64,000 bases of DNA from Thalassospira lucentensis (lineage in GTDB: Bacteria > Pseudomonadota > Alphaproteobacteria > Rhodospirillales > Thalassospiraceae): assembly GCF_032921865.1 (NCBI RefSeq), contig NZ_CP136684.1:2205001-2269000 (forward strand), in the 5' to 3' direction. Positions 27,148 through 36,159 of this stretch are shown here, one piece after another; the first letter of the stretch is position 1; every line of letters starts with the position of its first letter. The notes below the pieces were generated by a model that saw nothing but the letters and a program-made list of their open reading frames with translations, had not been told where the DNA came from and searched no databases. The translations under genes and the position numbers were made by a program.

Positions 27148-28139
27148 TCAGCCGCCTGAGCGAGTGCCGGGGCGGCATCAAGTTTGTAAAGTGCGACATG
27201 AATACCCGATAACATTGAAAGTGCGATGCTTTCGGGCAGTTGTCCGCCAATATCGATCCCGGCGGGGCTGGCTACCGGGAAGGGCAGGGCAGGCTCGGCA
27301 ATTTCCGCACGTTCAAGAACATCGACAAAACGATGCCGCGGACCCAGCATGGAAACATGACGCAACTGGCTGGATTTCAGAATCTGAAGCGCCTTGGCAT
27401 CGATATCAATGCTGTGCGACATCAGGATTGCCGTATCGACGCGATGTTGCGCAACATAATCAACCAATGTTGTGTCGATCTGACGCAGGATGGTGCCTGC
27501 CTTGGGGAAATGTTCGGGGCGGGCATTCGCTGGGCGCGGGTCAACCAATGTGGTTTTCCAGCCCATTTCATGTGCGATGGAAACCACAGGCCGCGCATCC
27601 AATCCACCCCCGACGATCAGGATGTGGGGTTCAGGCACAATCGGGGTTACAAGCCAGTCACCATCAGACCGGTTTTCGATATAGCCGGTGCGCTGGCCGG
27701 TATGGTCCGCACGTTTGAAATATCCGCGGGTATCGCCGACTTTCTGAAAATACAGACCGCTTTGGCGCACCATCAAAGCATCGCAAAGATCGGAAAGCCC
27801 AAGGTCGTTTGCGTGGTCAAGGGGTTGCAGCATGATGAATACCTTGCCGCCGCAACCAACGCCCAGCCGGAAAGACAGGTCGTCTTCGTCATTGCCGTCA
27901 TAGACAAGCATGACCGTTTTGTTGGTTACCATGGCGCGCCGGGCGTTGCGGATAATATCGGCTTCAAGGCAGCCGCCGCTCAGTAGGCCAAACTGCTGGC
28001 CATTCCCGTTAATCAGCATCATGGCCCCGGCCTTGCGATAGGCCGAACCCTCGGTGCGATAAACCGTACCCAAAACCCATTCGGTATCTGTCTTGTTTTC
28101 CTGCCAGACGCGTAGCATGGCCGATAACTGGTTACTCAT
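27144..28139 (-). CDS. XdhC/CoxI-family molybdoenzyme maturation factor
   Basis: About 331 residues from ATG 28139. An N-terminal XdhC domain (GTVYRTEGSAYRKAGAMMLI, LSGGCLEADI) and a C-terminal Rossmann domain (HILIVGGGLDARPVVSIAHEMGW) match the XdhC family. XdhC proteins receive molybdenum cofactor, help its sulfuration and load it into hydroxylases. Its position between the large subunit and MocA fits a dedicated maturation role. Confidence 0.93.
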   Translation of the reverse strand: MSNQLSAMLRVWQENKTDTEWVLGTVYRTEGSAYRKAGAMMLINGNGQQFGLLSGGCLEADIIRNARRAMVTNKTVMLVYDGNDEDDLSFRLGVGCGGKVFIMLQPLDHANDLGLSDLCDALMVRQSGLYFQKVGDTRGYFKRADHTGQRTGYIENRSDGDWLVTPIVPEPHILIVGGGLDARPVVSIAHEMGWKTTLVDPRPANARPEHFPKAGTILRQIDTTLVDYVAQHRVDTAILMSHSIDIDAKALQILKSSQLRHVSMLGPRHRFVDVLERAEIAEPALPFPVASPAGIDIGGQLPESIALSMLSGIHVALYKLDAAPALAQAAE

Positions 28140-28162
28140 GATGTGCTCCCGCAAAAGGGGCT

Positions 28163-28202
28163 GCCCGGGGGACGGGTGGGGACCCGAAAATGCCCCCCGG
28201 GC
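28163..28202 (-). terminator. GC-rich hairpin between large subunit and XdhC genes
   Basis: GCCCGGGGG (28163-28171) and CCCCCGGGC (28194-28202) pair perfectly, with a smaller GGGT/ACCC stem inside the loop. It fills the gap between the hydroxylase stop and the XdhC ribosome site. No T-run follows, so it probably tunes the ratio of enzyme to maturation factors rather than ending transcription. Confidence 0.5.
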
Positions 28203-28210
28203 AACATGCC

Positions 28211-30379
28211 TTACACGAAGTCGAAACCGGCTTTGGTCATCGGAAGATCCGTGATCCGTTTTCCGGTCTTGCCAAATATGGCGTTGGCAACAGCCGGAGC
28301 GGTCGGGGGGACGCCCGGTTCGCCAACGCCCGTAGGGGCATTGTTCGATTGAACAATTGCCACTTCGATGGCAGGCATTTCGGCATTTCGAAGCAGTTCG
28401 TAATCCGGGAAGTTGAACTGGTCGACTTCACCATCCGTCAGGGTGATTTCGTTGCGGAAGGCGGCACATAATGCGTAACCAGCACCGCCTTCCATCTGTG
28501 CGCGGATGACATCGGGGTTAACAGCTACCCCGCATTCAACCGCCATGAACAGTTTGTTCACATGCACACTGGTGTCCTCGACCGTGACGTCGGCAACAAC
28601 CGCAACGCAGGTATTGAACGAAAGGTGCGCGGCAAAACCACGTTTGTCGCCCTTTTCCCATCCGGATATCTCGCGGACAAGCTTGATGGCTTCGATCATG
28701 CGGGCCTGATTGGTGCCTGCCGGATCAAGCATCGCAAGGCGCATTTCGATCGGGTCCTGCCCCGTTTCGGTTGCGAGCATATCCATCAGTGTTTCCATGA
28801 CATATCCGGTGTGGGTATGTCCCACCGAACGCCACCACAATATGGGGGTCGGGGTCTGGAAGTCGCTTAACCCGATGCCATGGTTGGGGATGGTATAAAG
28901 ACTTTCGGTGACACCCTCGACCGATGTCGGGTCGATGCCATCCTGTACCATGCCTTCCATCGGCCCACCCTTCATGATGGATTTGACAGCCATCCGGTGA
29001 TCCCAGCCAATAATCTTGCCATCACTATCCAGACCGATTTTTGCCCGGTGTACGGCCATCGGGCGGTAATAACCGCCGCGAATATCGTCCTCGCGGCTCC
29101 AGACCAGTTTGACCGGAACCTTGCGGCCCGAAACGGCAAAGGCCATGGCGGCTTCGACATTATAGTCGGAGGCGCCGTTGGCACGACGACCGAACGAACC
29201 GCCGGCATAAAGCGTTCTGATCTCGACCTGTGACGGTTCCAGTCCAAGGGCGGCTGCGACCATTGGGCGGGTCAGGGTCGGGAACTGGCAGCCATCATGG
29301 AGGCGAACGCCATTTTCGGTCGGCTCGATGATGCAGTTTTCCGGTTCCAGCGGGGCGTGAGCCAGGAACGGGAAGGTGAATTCTGCATCAATGGTTTTGG
29401 TGGCATTGGCCAGAAGCGGTTCAACGGATGCCAGCGGCACTTCGTGATTGGCGTCAAACTGCGGCGCATCAAGCAGTACCTTGTGATCGGCAATCATGGC
29501 ATCCGTGCTGCGTGTTTCGGCCTGGCTGAAATCCCATTCAACAGAAAGGGCATCACGTGCCTGAAACGCAGCCCAGGTGTTTTTGCCAAACGCCACAACT
29601 CCTGCCTTGTTCGGCAGAATTTGTGCAGCAATGAACCCTGCAACATCTTTGGACGCAGTGTCGTCAAAGGAGGTGACGGTGCCACCGAATTTCGGGCTGC
29701 GCATGATCGCGGCATAGATCATGCCCGGCAGATTGACATCCATCGCAAAGATTGCGGTGCCGTTCGTCTTGTCGGTGTTGTCCTTGCGATGCAGTTTGTC
29801 GCTGCCAATCAGCTTGAACTGATCCGGGGTTTTAACGGTTGGTTTTTCAACCGCCTCAAGGGTTGCTGCAATCGCGACAAATTCTCCGAAATGACCGGAA
29901 TTGCCACCGGATTTCAGCATGCCGTTTTCAACGGTGATGCTGCTGGCATCGACACCCCAGTTCTGGGCAGCCGCACGGACCAGAAGATCACGCGCTGCAG
30001 CACCGGCTTCGCGATATTGCATGAAGGAATTGGCGATGGATGTTGAGCCACCGGTTCCCTGTGCATGGAAGAACAGGTTGGCATAACGTTCATTATCGGC
30101 AGGGGCGAATGCCGTCTGAACCGTGTCCCAGTCAGCGCCGAGTTCCTCGGCAACCAGTGTCGTCAGGCCGGTTGTGGTGCCCTGACCCATTTCGAAATGT
30201 TTGATGATGACGGTTACCGTGCCATCGGCATCGATTTTGACAAACGGGTTAAGGTCGGTTGCGGCAGCCACACCGCTGCCTGCTGCAAGAACGCCTTTGG
30301 CATTGACGCCGACCAGAAGGGCGGCGGTACCGGCGGCTGATCCGATCATGAAGCCGCGACGTGATACATTGATTGTCAT
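28211..30379 (-). CDS. Periplasmic molybdenum hydroxylase large subunit (IorB-type)
   Basis: A 722-residue protein of the xanthine oxidase superfamily, closest in layout to the beta subunit of isoquinoline 1-oxidoreductase. A twin-arginine signal (SRRGFMIGSAAG) exports the folded enzyme. Cofactor-binding landmarks include EMGQGTTTGL, QGTGGSTSIANS and GGSFGRR. The base-catalyst glutamate lies in TGVGEPGVPP near the C terminus. Substrates of this group are N-heterocycles or aldehydes. No FAD or cytochrome subunit is encoded nearby, so the electron acceptor is unclear. Confidence 0.9.
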   Translation of the reverse strand: MTINVSRRGFMIGSAAGTAALLVGVNAKGVLAAGSGVAAATDLNPFVKIDADGTVTVIIKHFEMGQGTTTGLTTLVAEELGADWDTVQTAFAPADNERYANLFFHAQGTGGSTSIANSFMQYREAGAAARDLLVRAAAQNWGVDASSITVENGMLKSGGNSGHFGEFVAIAATLEAVEKPTVKTPDQFKLIGSDKLHRKDNTDKTNGTAIFAMDVNLPGMIYAAIMRSPKFGGTVTSFDDTASKDVAGFIAAQILPNKAGVVAFGKNTWAAFQARDALSVEWDFSQAETRSTDAMIADHKVLLDAPQFDANHEVPLASVEPLLANATKTIDAEFTFPFLAHAPLEPENCIIEPTENGVRLHDGCQFPTLTRPMVAAALGLEPSQVEIRTLYAGGSFGRRANGASDYNVEAAMAFAVSGRKVPVKLVWSREDDIRGGYYRPMAVHRAKIGLDSDGKIIGWDHRMAVKSIMKGGPMEGMVQDGIDPTSVEGVTESLYTIPNHGIGLSDFQTPTPILWWRSVGHTHTGYVMETLMDMLATETGQDPIEMRLAMLDPAGTNQARMIEAIKLVREISGWEKGDKRGFAAHLSFNTCVAVVADVTVEDTSVHVNKLFMAVECGVAVNPDVIRAQMEGGAGYALCAAFRNEITLTDGEVDQFNFPDYELLRNAEMPAIEVAIVQSNNAPTGVGEPGVPPTAPAVANAIFGKTGKRITDLPMTKAGFDFV

Positions 30380-30382
30380 GAC

Positions 30383-30844
30383 TTATGCCTCCAGCTTTTC
30401 AGACGCCAGTTTGATGGCTTCGTTGATGCGTACATAGGTCACACAACGGCACGCATTGCCGTACATGTATTCCTTGATTTCATCGTCCGTCGGTTTCGGA
30501 TTCTCGGTCAGAAGGCCGATGGCCGACATGATCTGTCCGGATTGACACCAGCCACATTGTACGACGTCCTTTTCGCGCCATGCGGCCTGAACCGCTTGGG
30601 CGATCTTGTCGGTTGCGCCTTCAATCGTCGTGATTTCACTGTCGACAGCGTCTTCAATAAAGGTCTGGCAGGAACGGGTCGGGTACCCGTCAATGTGAAC
30701 GGTACAGGCGCCGCAATAGGCAACGCCACATCCAAACTTGGTGCCGGTAAGTTCCAGTCCGTCACGCAGAACCCATAATAGCGGGGTGCCAGGTTCTGCT
30801 TCGACGGTACGGGATTCTCCGTTTATTTTTAGCTGATACTGCAT
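30383..30844 (-). CDS. Two-cluster [2Fe-2S] subunit of the molybdenum hydroxylase
   Basis: A 153-residue iron-sulfur subunit. Cys39, Cys44, Cys47 and Cys59 bind the plant-type cluster. Cys97, Cys100, Cys132 and Cys134 bind the second cluster, in which the usual CRCGTY reads CRCVTY. The start is ATG 30844; a longer reading to 31114 overlaps the neighbouring kinase gene and is not family-like. It has no signal peptide and should be carried across the membrane with the Tat-signalled large subunit, whose gene starts four bases downstream. Confidence 0.93.
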   Translation of the reverse strand: MQYQLKINGESRTVEAEPGTPLLWVLRDGLELTGTKFGCGVAYCGACTVHIDGYPTRSCQTFIEDAVDSEITTIEGATDKIAQAVQAAWREKDVVQCGWCQSGQIMSAIGLLTENPKPTDDEIKEYMYGNACRCVTYVRINEAIKLASEKLEA

Positions 30845-30950
30845 GACCGCCTCATCTCTCTCGATAAACAGTGATTTATCTTCTGATGAGCGGGGGTAAC
30901 CGATGGGTAAACGCCAATTGGAATGGTTAAAATGAGGGGTGGGCTGGCAA

Positions 30951-33671
30951 TCAGGCGGCGGGAACAAACACCCTGAAGGTCGCACCACGGCCCGGCGGAC
31001 TCTCAACCCAGATCTTGCCTTTGCAATGTTCCACGACATGTCTGGCGATAGCCAGACCAAGACCGGAACCGGACGGGCGGGGTTTGTCATCGGGGTATTT
31101 GCCGCCACGGGCAAATTTATTGAAGATTACCGCCTGTTCGTCTTTGGTGATGCCGTTTCCGTTATCGGTGATCGAAACAAGATAACCACCATCCATGACT
31201 TCACCGCGGACCTTTACGCTGGGATCACGGGCCGCAGAAAATTTTGCAGCGTTTGACAGCAGGTTGATAAAGACCTGTGTCAGCCGGTCGCGATCCACAT
31301 GCAGCGTGACAGTCGCGGGCGACAAGTCGAGTTCCAGATCAACCCCCTTGTTGTCGAGCAACCCTTTGATTGCTTCGACGCTTTCGTCAAGGACGGACCG
31401 CGGATCAACATTTTCCGGGCGCCAGTCGGAATGACCGGCCTCAAGCCTGGCAAGATCAAGATGGTCGTCAATCAGACGGGTCAGGCGTTCGCTTTCGCGT
31501 ACGATAATTCCCATGAAATGTTCGGCGCGTTCCGGATCGAGTTCCGGTGTGTCGACAAGGATTTCGGAGAAGGACCGGATTGAGGTGAGCGGCGTTCTGA
31601 ATTCGTGACTGACCATGGTCAGGAATTCGTCTTTCAGGCGATCAAGTTCCTTAAGCCGTTCATTGGCAGCGCGAAGTTCGGCCGCTGCACGTTCCAATTC
31701 GTGCGATTTCTGTTCAAGGCGCTGGGAATATTCGATCACATGTGATGTTTCCTCGAGAATTTCGAGGACTTCATCAAGACTGACCATTTCCCCCTTGGCG
31801 ACAGAGGAAACCATTACGCGCGCCGACGCCGCCCCGATGGACCCGGCAAGCAGCCGTTCGGTAAAGGCGATCATGTCGGCATTGGCTTCGCCTTTGCCGC
31901 GCCAGGGCGTTTCGCGCGTCCAGCCGAAATCGCGAAAGGAATGAAACGCACGTTCACGGCCCAGAAAACGTTCAACCAGTTCATACAGATCGTCAATCGT
32001 TGCTGATGACCGCCAGATAACTGTTTCCTGACCTTTGCGCAGAAACGCATCGACAAACAGGGTGGCCTGAATGCGTTCCAACGCGCTTGGCGATGTGAAC
32101 AGGCTGATCAGGACATAGGCCGCTGTATTGAGTGTGATTGACCAGATCAGGGCATGGGTGAGTGGCTCGAACCCGGTTAAGCCAAACAAGCTTTCCGGTC
32201 GAAGCCAGGGGTGACCAAATGCACCATGTTCGATCAGTGTCGGGTTCATCCAGCCGCTATCGGCAAGCGATGGCAGCAGCAGGGTATAGGCCCAGATGGC
32301 AAAACCGATCACAAGGCCGACCTGGGCACCGGTTTTGGTGCCCCCCTTCCAATAAAGGCCGCCAATCATGATCGGGATGAATTGTGCGGTGGAGGCAAAG
32401 GATATCAGGCCGATTTCAGCCAATGCATCGCTGGCTCCGGCCGACCGGTAATAGGCAAAGCCCATAAACACGACCAGCACGATGGAAGCGCGCCGGATGA
32501 AGATCAGAAGGCCGGTAAGATCATCGCGTTCGGTGACGCGCAGCCAGCGAATGCGCAGCAACGCGGGAACGACAAGGTCGTTGCAGACCATGGTCGACAA
32601 CGCAATCGTTGCAACAATCACCATGCTGGTGCTGGCGGATAATCCACCGACATAGGCAATCAGGGCCAGTAGCGAATGACCTTCAAAAAGGGGTACGGAA
32701 ATCACAAAGAAATCCGGATCGGCCCAGCTTGGCAAAACGCCAAGGCCCGCCAAGGCAATTGGCAGGACGAACAAATTCATCGCCAGCAGATAAAGCGGAA
32801 AGGCCCAGCTTGCGGTCGACAGGTGGCGTTCATCGACATTTTCGACGATGATGACCTGAAACTGCCGCGGCAATGTCAGGATTGCCGCCATGGACAGCAT
32901 CATCAACGTCATCCAGCGTGCGCTGCCGTTTTCGGGCAGTTGCAGCAAGGATGCGGTTTGTGGATTTGCCGCGGCCTGATCAAACAGATCGCCCAATCCG
33001 GCAAACATGAAAAAGCAGACAAAAATGCCGACAGCAAGCAGGGCGAACATTTTGACAAGGCTTTCAAAGGCGATGGCTGCGACCATGCCTTCGTGATGTT
33101 CATCCGCATCAATAAACCGGGTGCCAAACAGAATGCCAAACAGGGCAAGACCAAGGGCCGCCCAAAAGCCGCTATCGGCAAGCATGGGCACCTGATTGAC
33201 GACCGGGCCGGTCATCGCCCCGCCCCAGACGGTCAGAACGGTATAGCTGGTGGCAATCGCCTTAAGCTGGAGCGCGATATATGGCGTTGTTCCGATCACC
33301 GTGATCAGGGTAACCAGCATCGATAATTGCGTGCTTTTGCCATAACGCGATGAAATGAAATCGGCGATGGATGTGATGCGATGCGCCTTGGAGATGCGTA
33401 GCATCTTGCGCAGCAAAAACCACCATCCAAGGAAAATGACCGTCGGTCCGAGATAGATCGTCAGATATTCAAGGCCGTTCCGTGCAGCCGACCCGACCGC
33501 GCCATAAAATGTCCAGGATGTGCAATAGACCGCAATGGACAGGGTATAGACAGTCGGATTGCGCACCCATGATCGTCCGTCGCGTGCCCGTTTGTCCCCC
33601 CACCATGCGATGGCATAAAGCAATCCGACATAAGCAAGCGAAACCGTGATCACCAGTTCGGAGGACAGCAT
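30951..33671 (-). CDS. Sodium/solute symporter - histidine kinase fusion (CbrA-like)
   Basis: A 906-residue sensor. Residues about 1-530 form a sodium:solute symporter-like domain with some 13 membrane segments (SIAVYCTSWTFYGAVGSAA; GGLSASTSMVIVATIALSTM). A linker with a likely coiled coil (645-680) follows. The kinase core has His689 in MVSHEFRTPLTS, N-box Asn807, G1 DNGNG (836-840) and G2 GSGLGLAIA (869-877). Such proteins (CbrA, CrbS and relatives) couple nutrient sensing or transport to phosphorelay. The start is ATG 33671, two bases after the small membrane gene. The ligand is unknown; histidine, acetate and other carboxylates are precedents. Confidence 0.93.
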   Translation of the reverse strand: MLSSELVITVSLAYVGLLYAIAWWGDKRARDGRSWVRNPTVYTLSIAVYCTSWTFYGAVGSAARNGLEYLTIYLGPTVIFLGWWFLLRKMLRISKAHRITSIADFISSRYGKSTQLSMLVTLITVIGTTPYIALQLKAIATSYTVLTVWGGAMTGPVVNQVPMLADSGFWAALGLALFGILFGTRFIDADEHHEGMVAAIAFESLVKMFALLAVGIFVCFFMFAGLGDLFDQAAANPQTASLLQLPENGSARWMTLMMLSMAAILTLPRQFQVIIVENVDERHLSTASWAFPLYLLAMNLFVLPIALAGLGVLPSWADPDFFVISVPLFEGHSLLALIAYVGGLSASTSMVIVATIALSTMVCNDLVVPALLRIRWLRVTERDDLTGLLIFIRRASIVLVVFMGFAYYRSAGASDALAEIGLISFASTAQFIPIMIGGLYWKGGTKTGAQVGLVIGFAIWAYTLLLPSLADSGWMNPTLIEHGAFGHPWLRPESLFGLTGFEPLTHALIWSITLNTAAYVLISLFTSPSALERIQATLFVDAFLRKGQETVIWRSSATIDDLYELVERFLGRERAFHSFRDFGWTRETPWRGKGEANADMIAFTERLLAGSIGAASARVMVSSVAKGEMVSLDEVLEILEETSHVIEYSQRLEQKSHELERAAAELRAANERLKELDRLKDEFLTMVSHEFRTPLTSIRSFSEILVDTPELDPERAEHFMGIIVRESERLTRLIDDHLDLARLEAGHSDWRPENVDPRSVLDESVEAIKGLLDNKGVDLELDLSPATVTLHVDRDRLTQVFINLLSNAAKFSAARDPSVKVRGEVMDGGYLVSITDNGNGITKDEQAVIFNKFARGGKYPDDKPRPSGSGLGLAIARHVVEHCKGKIWVESPPGRGATFRVFVPAA

Positions 33672-33673
33672 GC

Positions 33674-33898
33674 CTATTCCCTTTCCTCCGTCTGGATGCT
33701 GTGACGAAGGGCGCGTGTGATGAGCGCACAGCAACCGATAAGCAAGGCCCAGCCGGCAAAGAAATAAACGAACAGGATGGGTAACCCGAACAGCGTTCCT
33801 TCAAGAGAAAAGACCCCGACCAAAGGCGGGATCCATGCAAAGAACGCAACAAGGGCAAGGACAAAGGCGCGTTCGGTAAGTTTCCGGGGGGGGGGCAT
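33674..33898 (-). CDS. Small two-helix membrane protein upstream of symporter-kinase
   Basis: A 74-residue protein with two hydrophobic segments (about 11-32 and 38-62) and a charged C-terminal tail. I do not recognise a named family. Small membrane proteins often precede sodium/solute symporters, so an accessory role for the downstream sensor is plausible. A run of ten C on the coding strand covers codons 2-5 directly after ATG 33898. The gene ends two bases before the kinase start, so kinase translation may be coupled to it. Confidence 0.7.
   Translation of the reverse strand: MPPPRKLTERAFVLALVAFFAWIPPLVGVFSLEGTLFGLPILFVYFFAGWALLIGCCALITRALRHSIQTEERE
33886..33895. repeat. Ten-base G:C homopolymer at a start codon
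   Basis: Ten consecutive G on the plus strand (C on the coding strand) lie immediately inside the small membrane protein gene. Slippage by one base would shift its frame. It could act as a contingency tract, or the exact count could be a sequencing uncertainty. Confidence 0.8.
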
Positions 33899-33922
33899 TG
33901 GCCAGCTCCCGCTTTTTTGCGC

Positions 33923-34321
33923 CTAGTTCCGGTCGCCAGCCAGCATGGCTTTGACGCGTGAAACCACATCGCGGGTGGAAAACGGTTTGGTGACAAAGTC
34001 GTCAACGCCAAGCTCAAGTCCTTTGCGTCGGTCGACCTCACGGGTTTTGGCCGTCAACATCATGATCGGAACGGGACGGGTGTGCGGATTTTCGCGAACG
34101 GCGCGGACAACATCAAAACCGTCACAGCCCGGCATCATGACATCAAGCAGAACCATGTCAGGAAGGTCGCGCACAATCATTGCGATGGCCATCTGGCCAT
34201 CGGTTGCAACGCTGACGTCATAGCCTTCCTTCTCCATCAGAAAGCTAAGCGATTCGACGATGGTTTCCTCGTCCTCGGCTATCAGGACCTTTGGTCTCTC
34301 CGTCACGGACGTTCTCCCCAA
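33923..34321 (-). CDS. Single-domain response regulator (CheY-like receiver)
   Basis: A 132-residue receiver with the acidic pair in LIAEDEE, phosphoacceptor Asp60 (MVLLDVMMPG), the LTAK threonine region and the switch lysine in VTKPF. There is no DNA-binding or enzymatic output domain. It is encoded in the same direction just upstream of the small membrane protein and symporter-kinase genes and downstream of the ScfR-like regulator. It may be a phosphate sink or shuttle, or act by protein contact. Confidence 0.92.
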   Translation of the reverse strand: MGRTSVTERPKVLIAEDEETIVESLSFLMEKEGYDVSVATDGQMAIAMIVRDLPDMVLLDVMMPGCDGFDVVRAVRENPHTRPVPIMMLTAKTREVDRRKGLELGVDDFVTKPFSTRDVVSRVKAMLAGDRN

Positions 34322-34374
34322 TATTCGAATTATTATATATTCGATCCTAACCGGTTATTGCGCGAGTTTTAATG

Positions 34375-35958
34375 CTACTTTGGGGTGGTATGGATCTCGT
34401 GCCCTGTATCGGCAACCGCATAGGCGCGCTGCATGCATTCTTCACGTGGGCATTGTCGGCACCCAATGCCAACCGGAACGGCTGCCTGCGGGGTATCAAG
34501 CGGCAATCCGTCCGCATAAACAATGTCACGGGCAAAGGCCGTGTCGCAACCGATCATAACGGAATAAACCGATTGCGGCACCCGATACCCTCCGGCACCA
34601 GTACGCACCGCACGCGCAATAAAAAGATATTCGCTTTCATCGGGCAGGCGAACAAATTGCGGTATTACCCGTTCTGGCGTCAAATAGGCTTCGTGAACCA
34701 CCCAACGGGGGCAGGCACCGCTGTAACGCGGTAGTTGCAGGCCGGATGCCGAAAAACGTTTGGAAATATTGCCGGCAATATCGGTGCGCATGAAATGGAA
34801 AGGAATGCCTTCAGCACCCGGGCGGCGCAAGGTCGTCAGGCGGTGGCAGACCTGCTCCCAGCTTGCGGCAAAGCGTTGCTGCAGCAATTCGATGTCATGC
34901 CGCAAAATCTGGGCCTCGGCCCGGAAGCTGTCATAGGGGAACAGAAGGGCCGCTGCGAAATAGGATATCAGGGCCTCGCCTGCGCGTTGGCGGGCGGCAT
35001 CGGTGCCAAGGTTGGCGCGGTCCAGGATGTCATTGACCGTATCCTCGCCTTCCAGTCGGCAAATGATCCGTGCCGCATGAAAGCGTGTCGAGGTGATCGG
35101 CATCGCGCGTGAAAATCTGAGGTGGGAATCCGCGCGGTTCCAGTCGAACCCCGATGCGGGCAAATCTTCGGGGGGCAAACGATCAACCCGGATTTGATGA
35201 CGTCGTTCCAGATGCTTGATCAGGTCGGTCAGAAACAATCCGCCTGCAGGATCAATGACAGCCCGCATTTCATCTGCTCGATCTTCGAGTGTCGGGAAAT
35301 AGTTGGCATTGTCATAAAGCAGGTCGTCGACTTCCTCGGCGGGGCTGGCGGCAGGGCGCCCGGCATCACCGCGTTCAAGGAAGCTGAAAATCTCGGTTGC
35401 TGATTCTGCCAGTCTTTGGGATTCCCGCACCAGTGTGGCGTTGAAGCGCGCCCGTTGTTCGGCAGGCAAATCATCGTAATCGTCAAAGATTTCGGCAACT
35501 GTCCGGATTGACGTGATGCGGGTCAGGATTGAATGGCTGGCCTCGGCCAGGAACGGATCGTGGCTGAGCCGTTCGGACAGATTGTCAATTTCCTCAAGCC
35601 CGTTGCGATAGGCGCGATAAAGCGACAGGAAGGCGGAAATCATGCCCGGTGCTGCGGCGATCATTGCCGGAAATTCACGCGGGATCAGCGGGGTTTCACG
35701 AAAAACCGGATCGGTTGCGGCTTCGCCAAGATCGGCAAGCAGGCGGCTTTCTTCCGACCCTGACAGGGCATGGGGCTGGATTTCAAGTGCGCTTGCCAAG
35801 CGCAGCAGTAATCCACCGCCAATCGCACGGCGGTTATGTTCGATCAGATTGAGATAAGAGGGCGAAATTCCCGCGGCCTTGGCCAGGGCATTCTGCGTCA
35901 GGCCGATGTCTTTGCGGCGTCCGCGAATACGGTGTCCGATGGGTGCCTGACGGGACAT
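34375..35958 (-). CDS. ScfR/PccR-like XRE-family regulator of short-chain acyl-CoA metabolism
   Basis: About 527 residues from ATG 35958. The N-terminal XRE HTH (residues 8-62, TQNALAKAAGISPSYLNLIEHNRR) is followed by a central region (about 90-200) rich in helices, and a C-terminal domain with the cysteine cluster GCRQCPREECMQRA typical of short-chain fatty acyl-CoA regulators. Known relatives sense propionyl-CoA or related thioesters. It diverges from an ABC importer gene, and TTTACAAA repeats lie between them. Receiver, membrane protein and symporter-kinase genes follow in the same direction. Confidence 0.88.
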   Translation of the reverse strand: MSRQAPIGHRIRGRRKDIGLTQNALAKAAGISPSYLNLIEHNRRAIGGGLLLRLASALEIQPHALSGSEESRLLADLGEAATDPVFRETPLIPREFPAMIAAAPGMISAFLSLYRAYRNGLEEIDNLSERLSHDPFLAEASHSILTRITSIRTVAEIFDDYDDLPAEQRARFNATLVRESQRLAESATEIFSFLERGDAGRPAASPAEEVDDLLYDNANYFPTLEDRADEMRAVIDPAGGLFLTDLIKHLERRHQIRVDRLPPEDLPASGFDWNRADSHLRFSRAMPITSTRFHAARIICRLEGEDTVNDILDRANLGTDAARQRAGEALISYFAAALLFPYDSFRAEAQILRHDIELLQQRFAASWEQVCHRLTTLRRPGAEGIPFHFMRTDIAGNISKRFSASGLQLPRYSGACPRWVVHEAYLTPERVIPQFVRLPDESEYLFIARAVRTGAGGYRVPQSVYSVMIGCDTAFARDIVYADGLPLDTPQAAVPVGIGCRQCPREECMQRAYAVADTGHEIHTTPK

Positions 35959-35972
35959 GGCGTGCCCTTTTC

Positions 35973-36020
35973 TTGACAAAATTTACAAATTTTCATTTGA
36001 GTTGTTTATATATTTACAAA
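35973..36020. promoter_or_regulatory. AT-rich divergent promoter with two TTTACAAA repeats
   Basis: TTTACAAA occurs at 35982-35989 and again at 36013-36020, 31 bases apart, close to three helical turns. A perfect -35-like TTGACA is at 35973-35978. Related ScfR proteins bind TTTGCAAA repeats, so these are candidate sites for the divergent regulator. Confidence 0.5.
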
Positions 36021-36159
36021 AAAACTGTTCTTGTTCAATCATATATTGATTCATTTTCAACTAGTCCCCATTGTTTTGACAGGTCGACAAAAACATTAAT
36101 CAAAAAACGCGGCCTCAGATTTTTCTGAAACGCATCCCAAGACATTGGGGAGGAAAACC

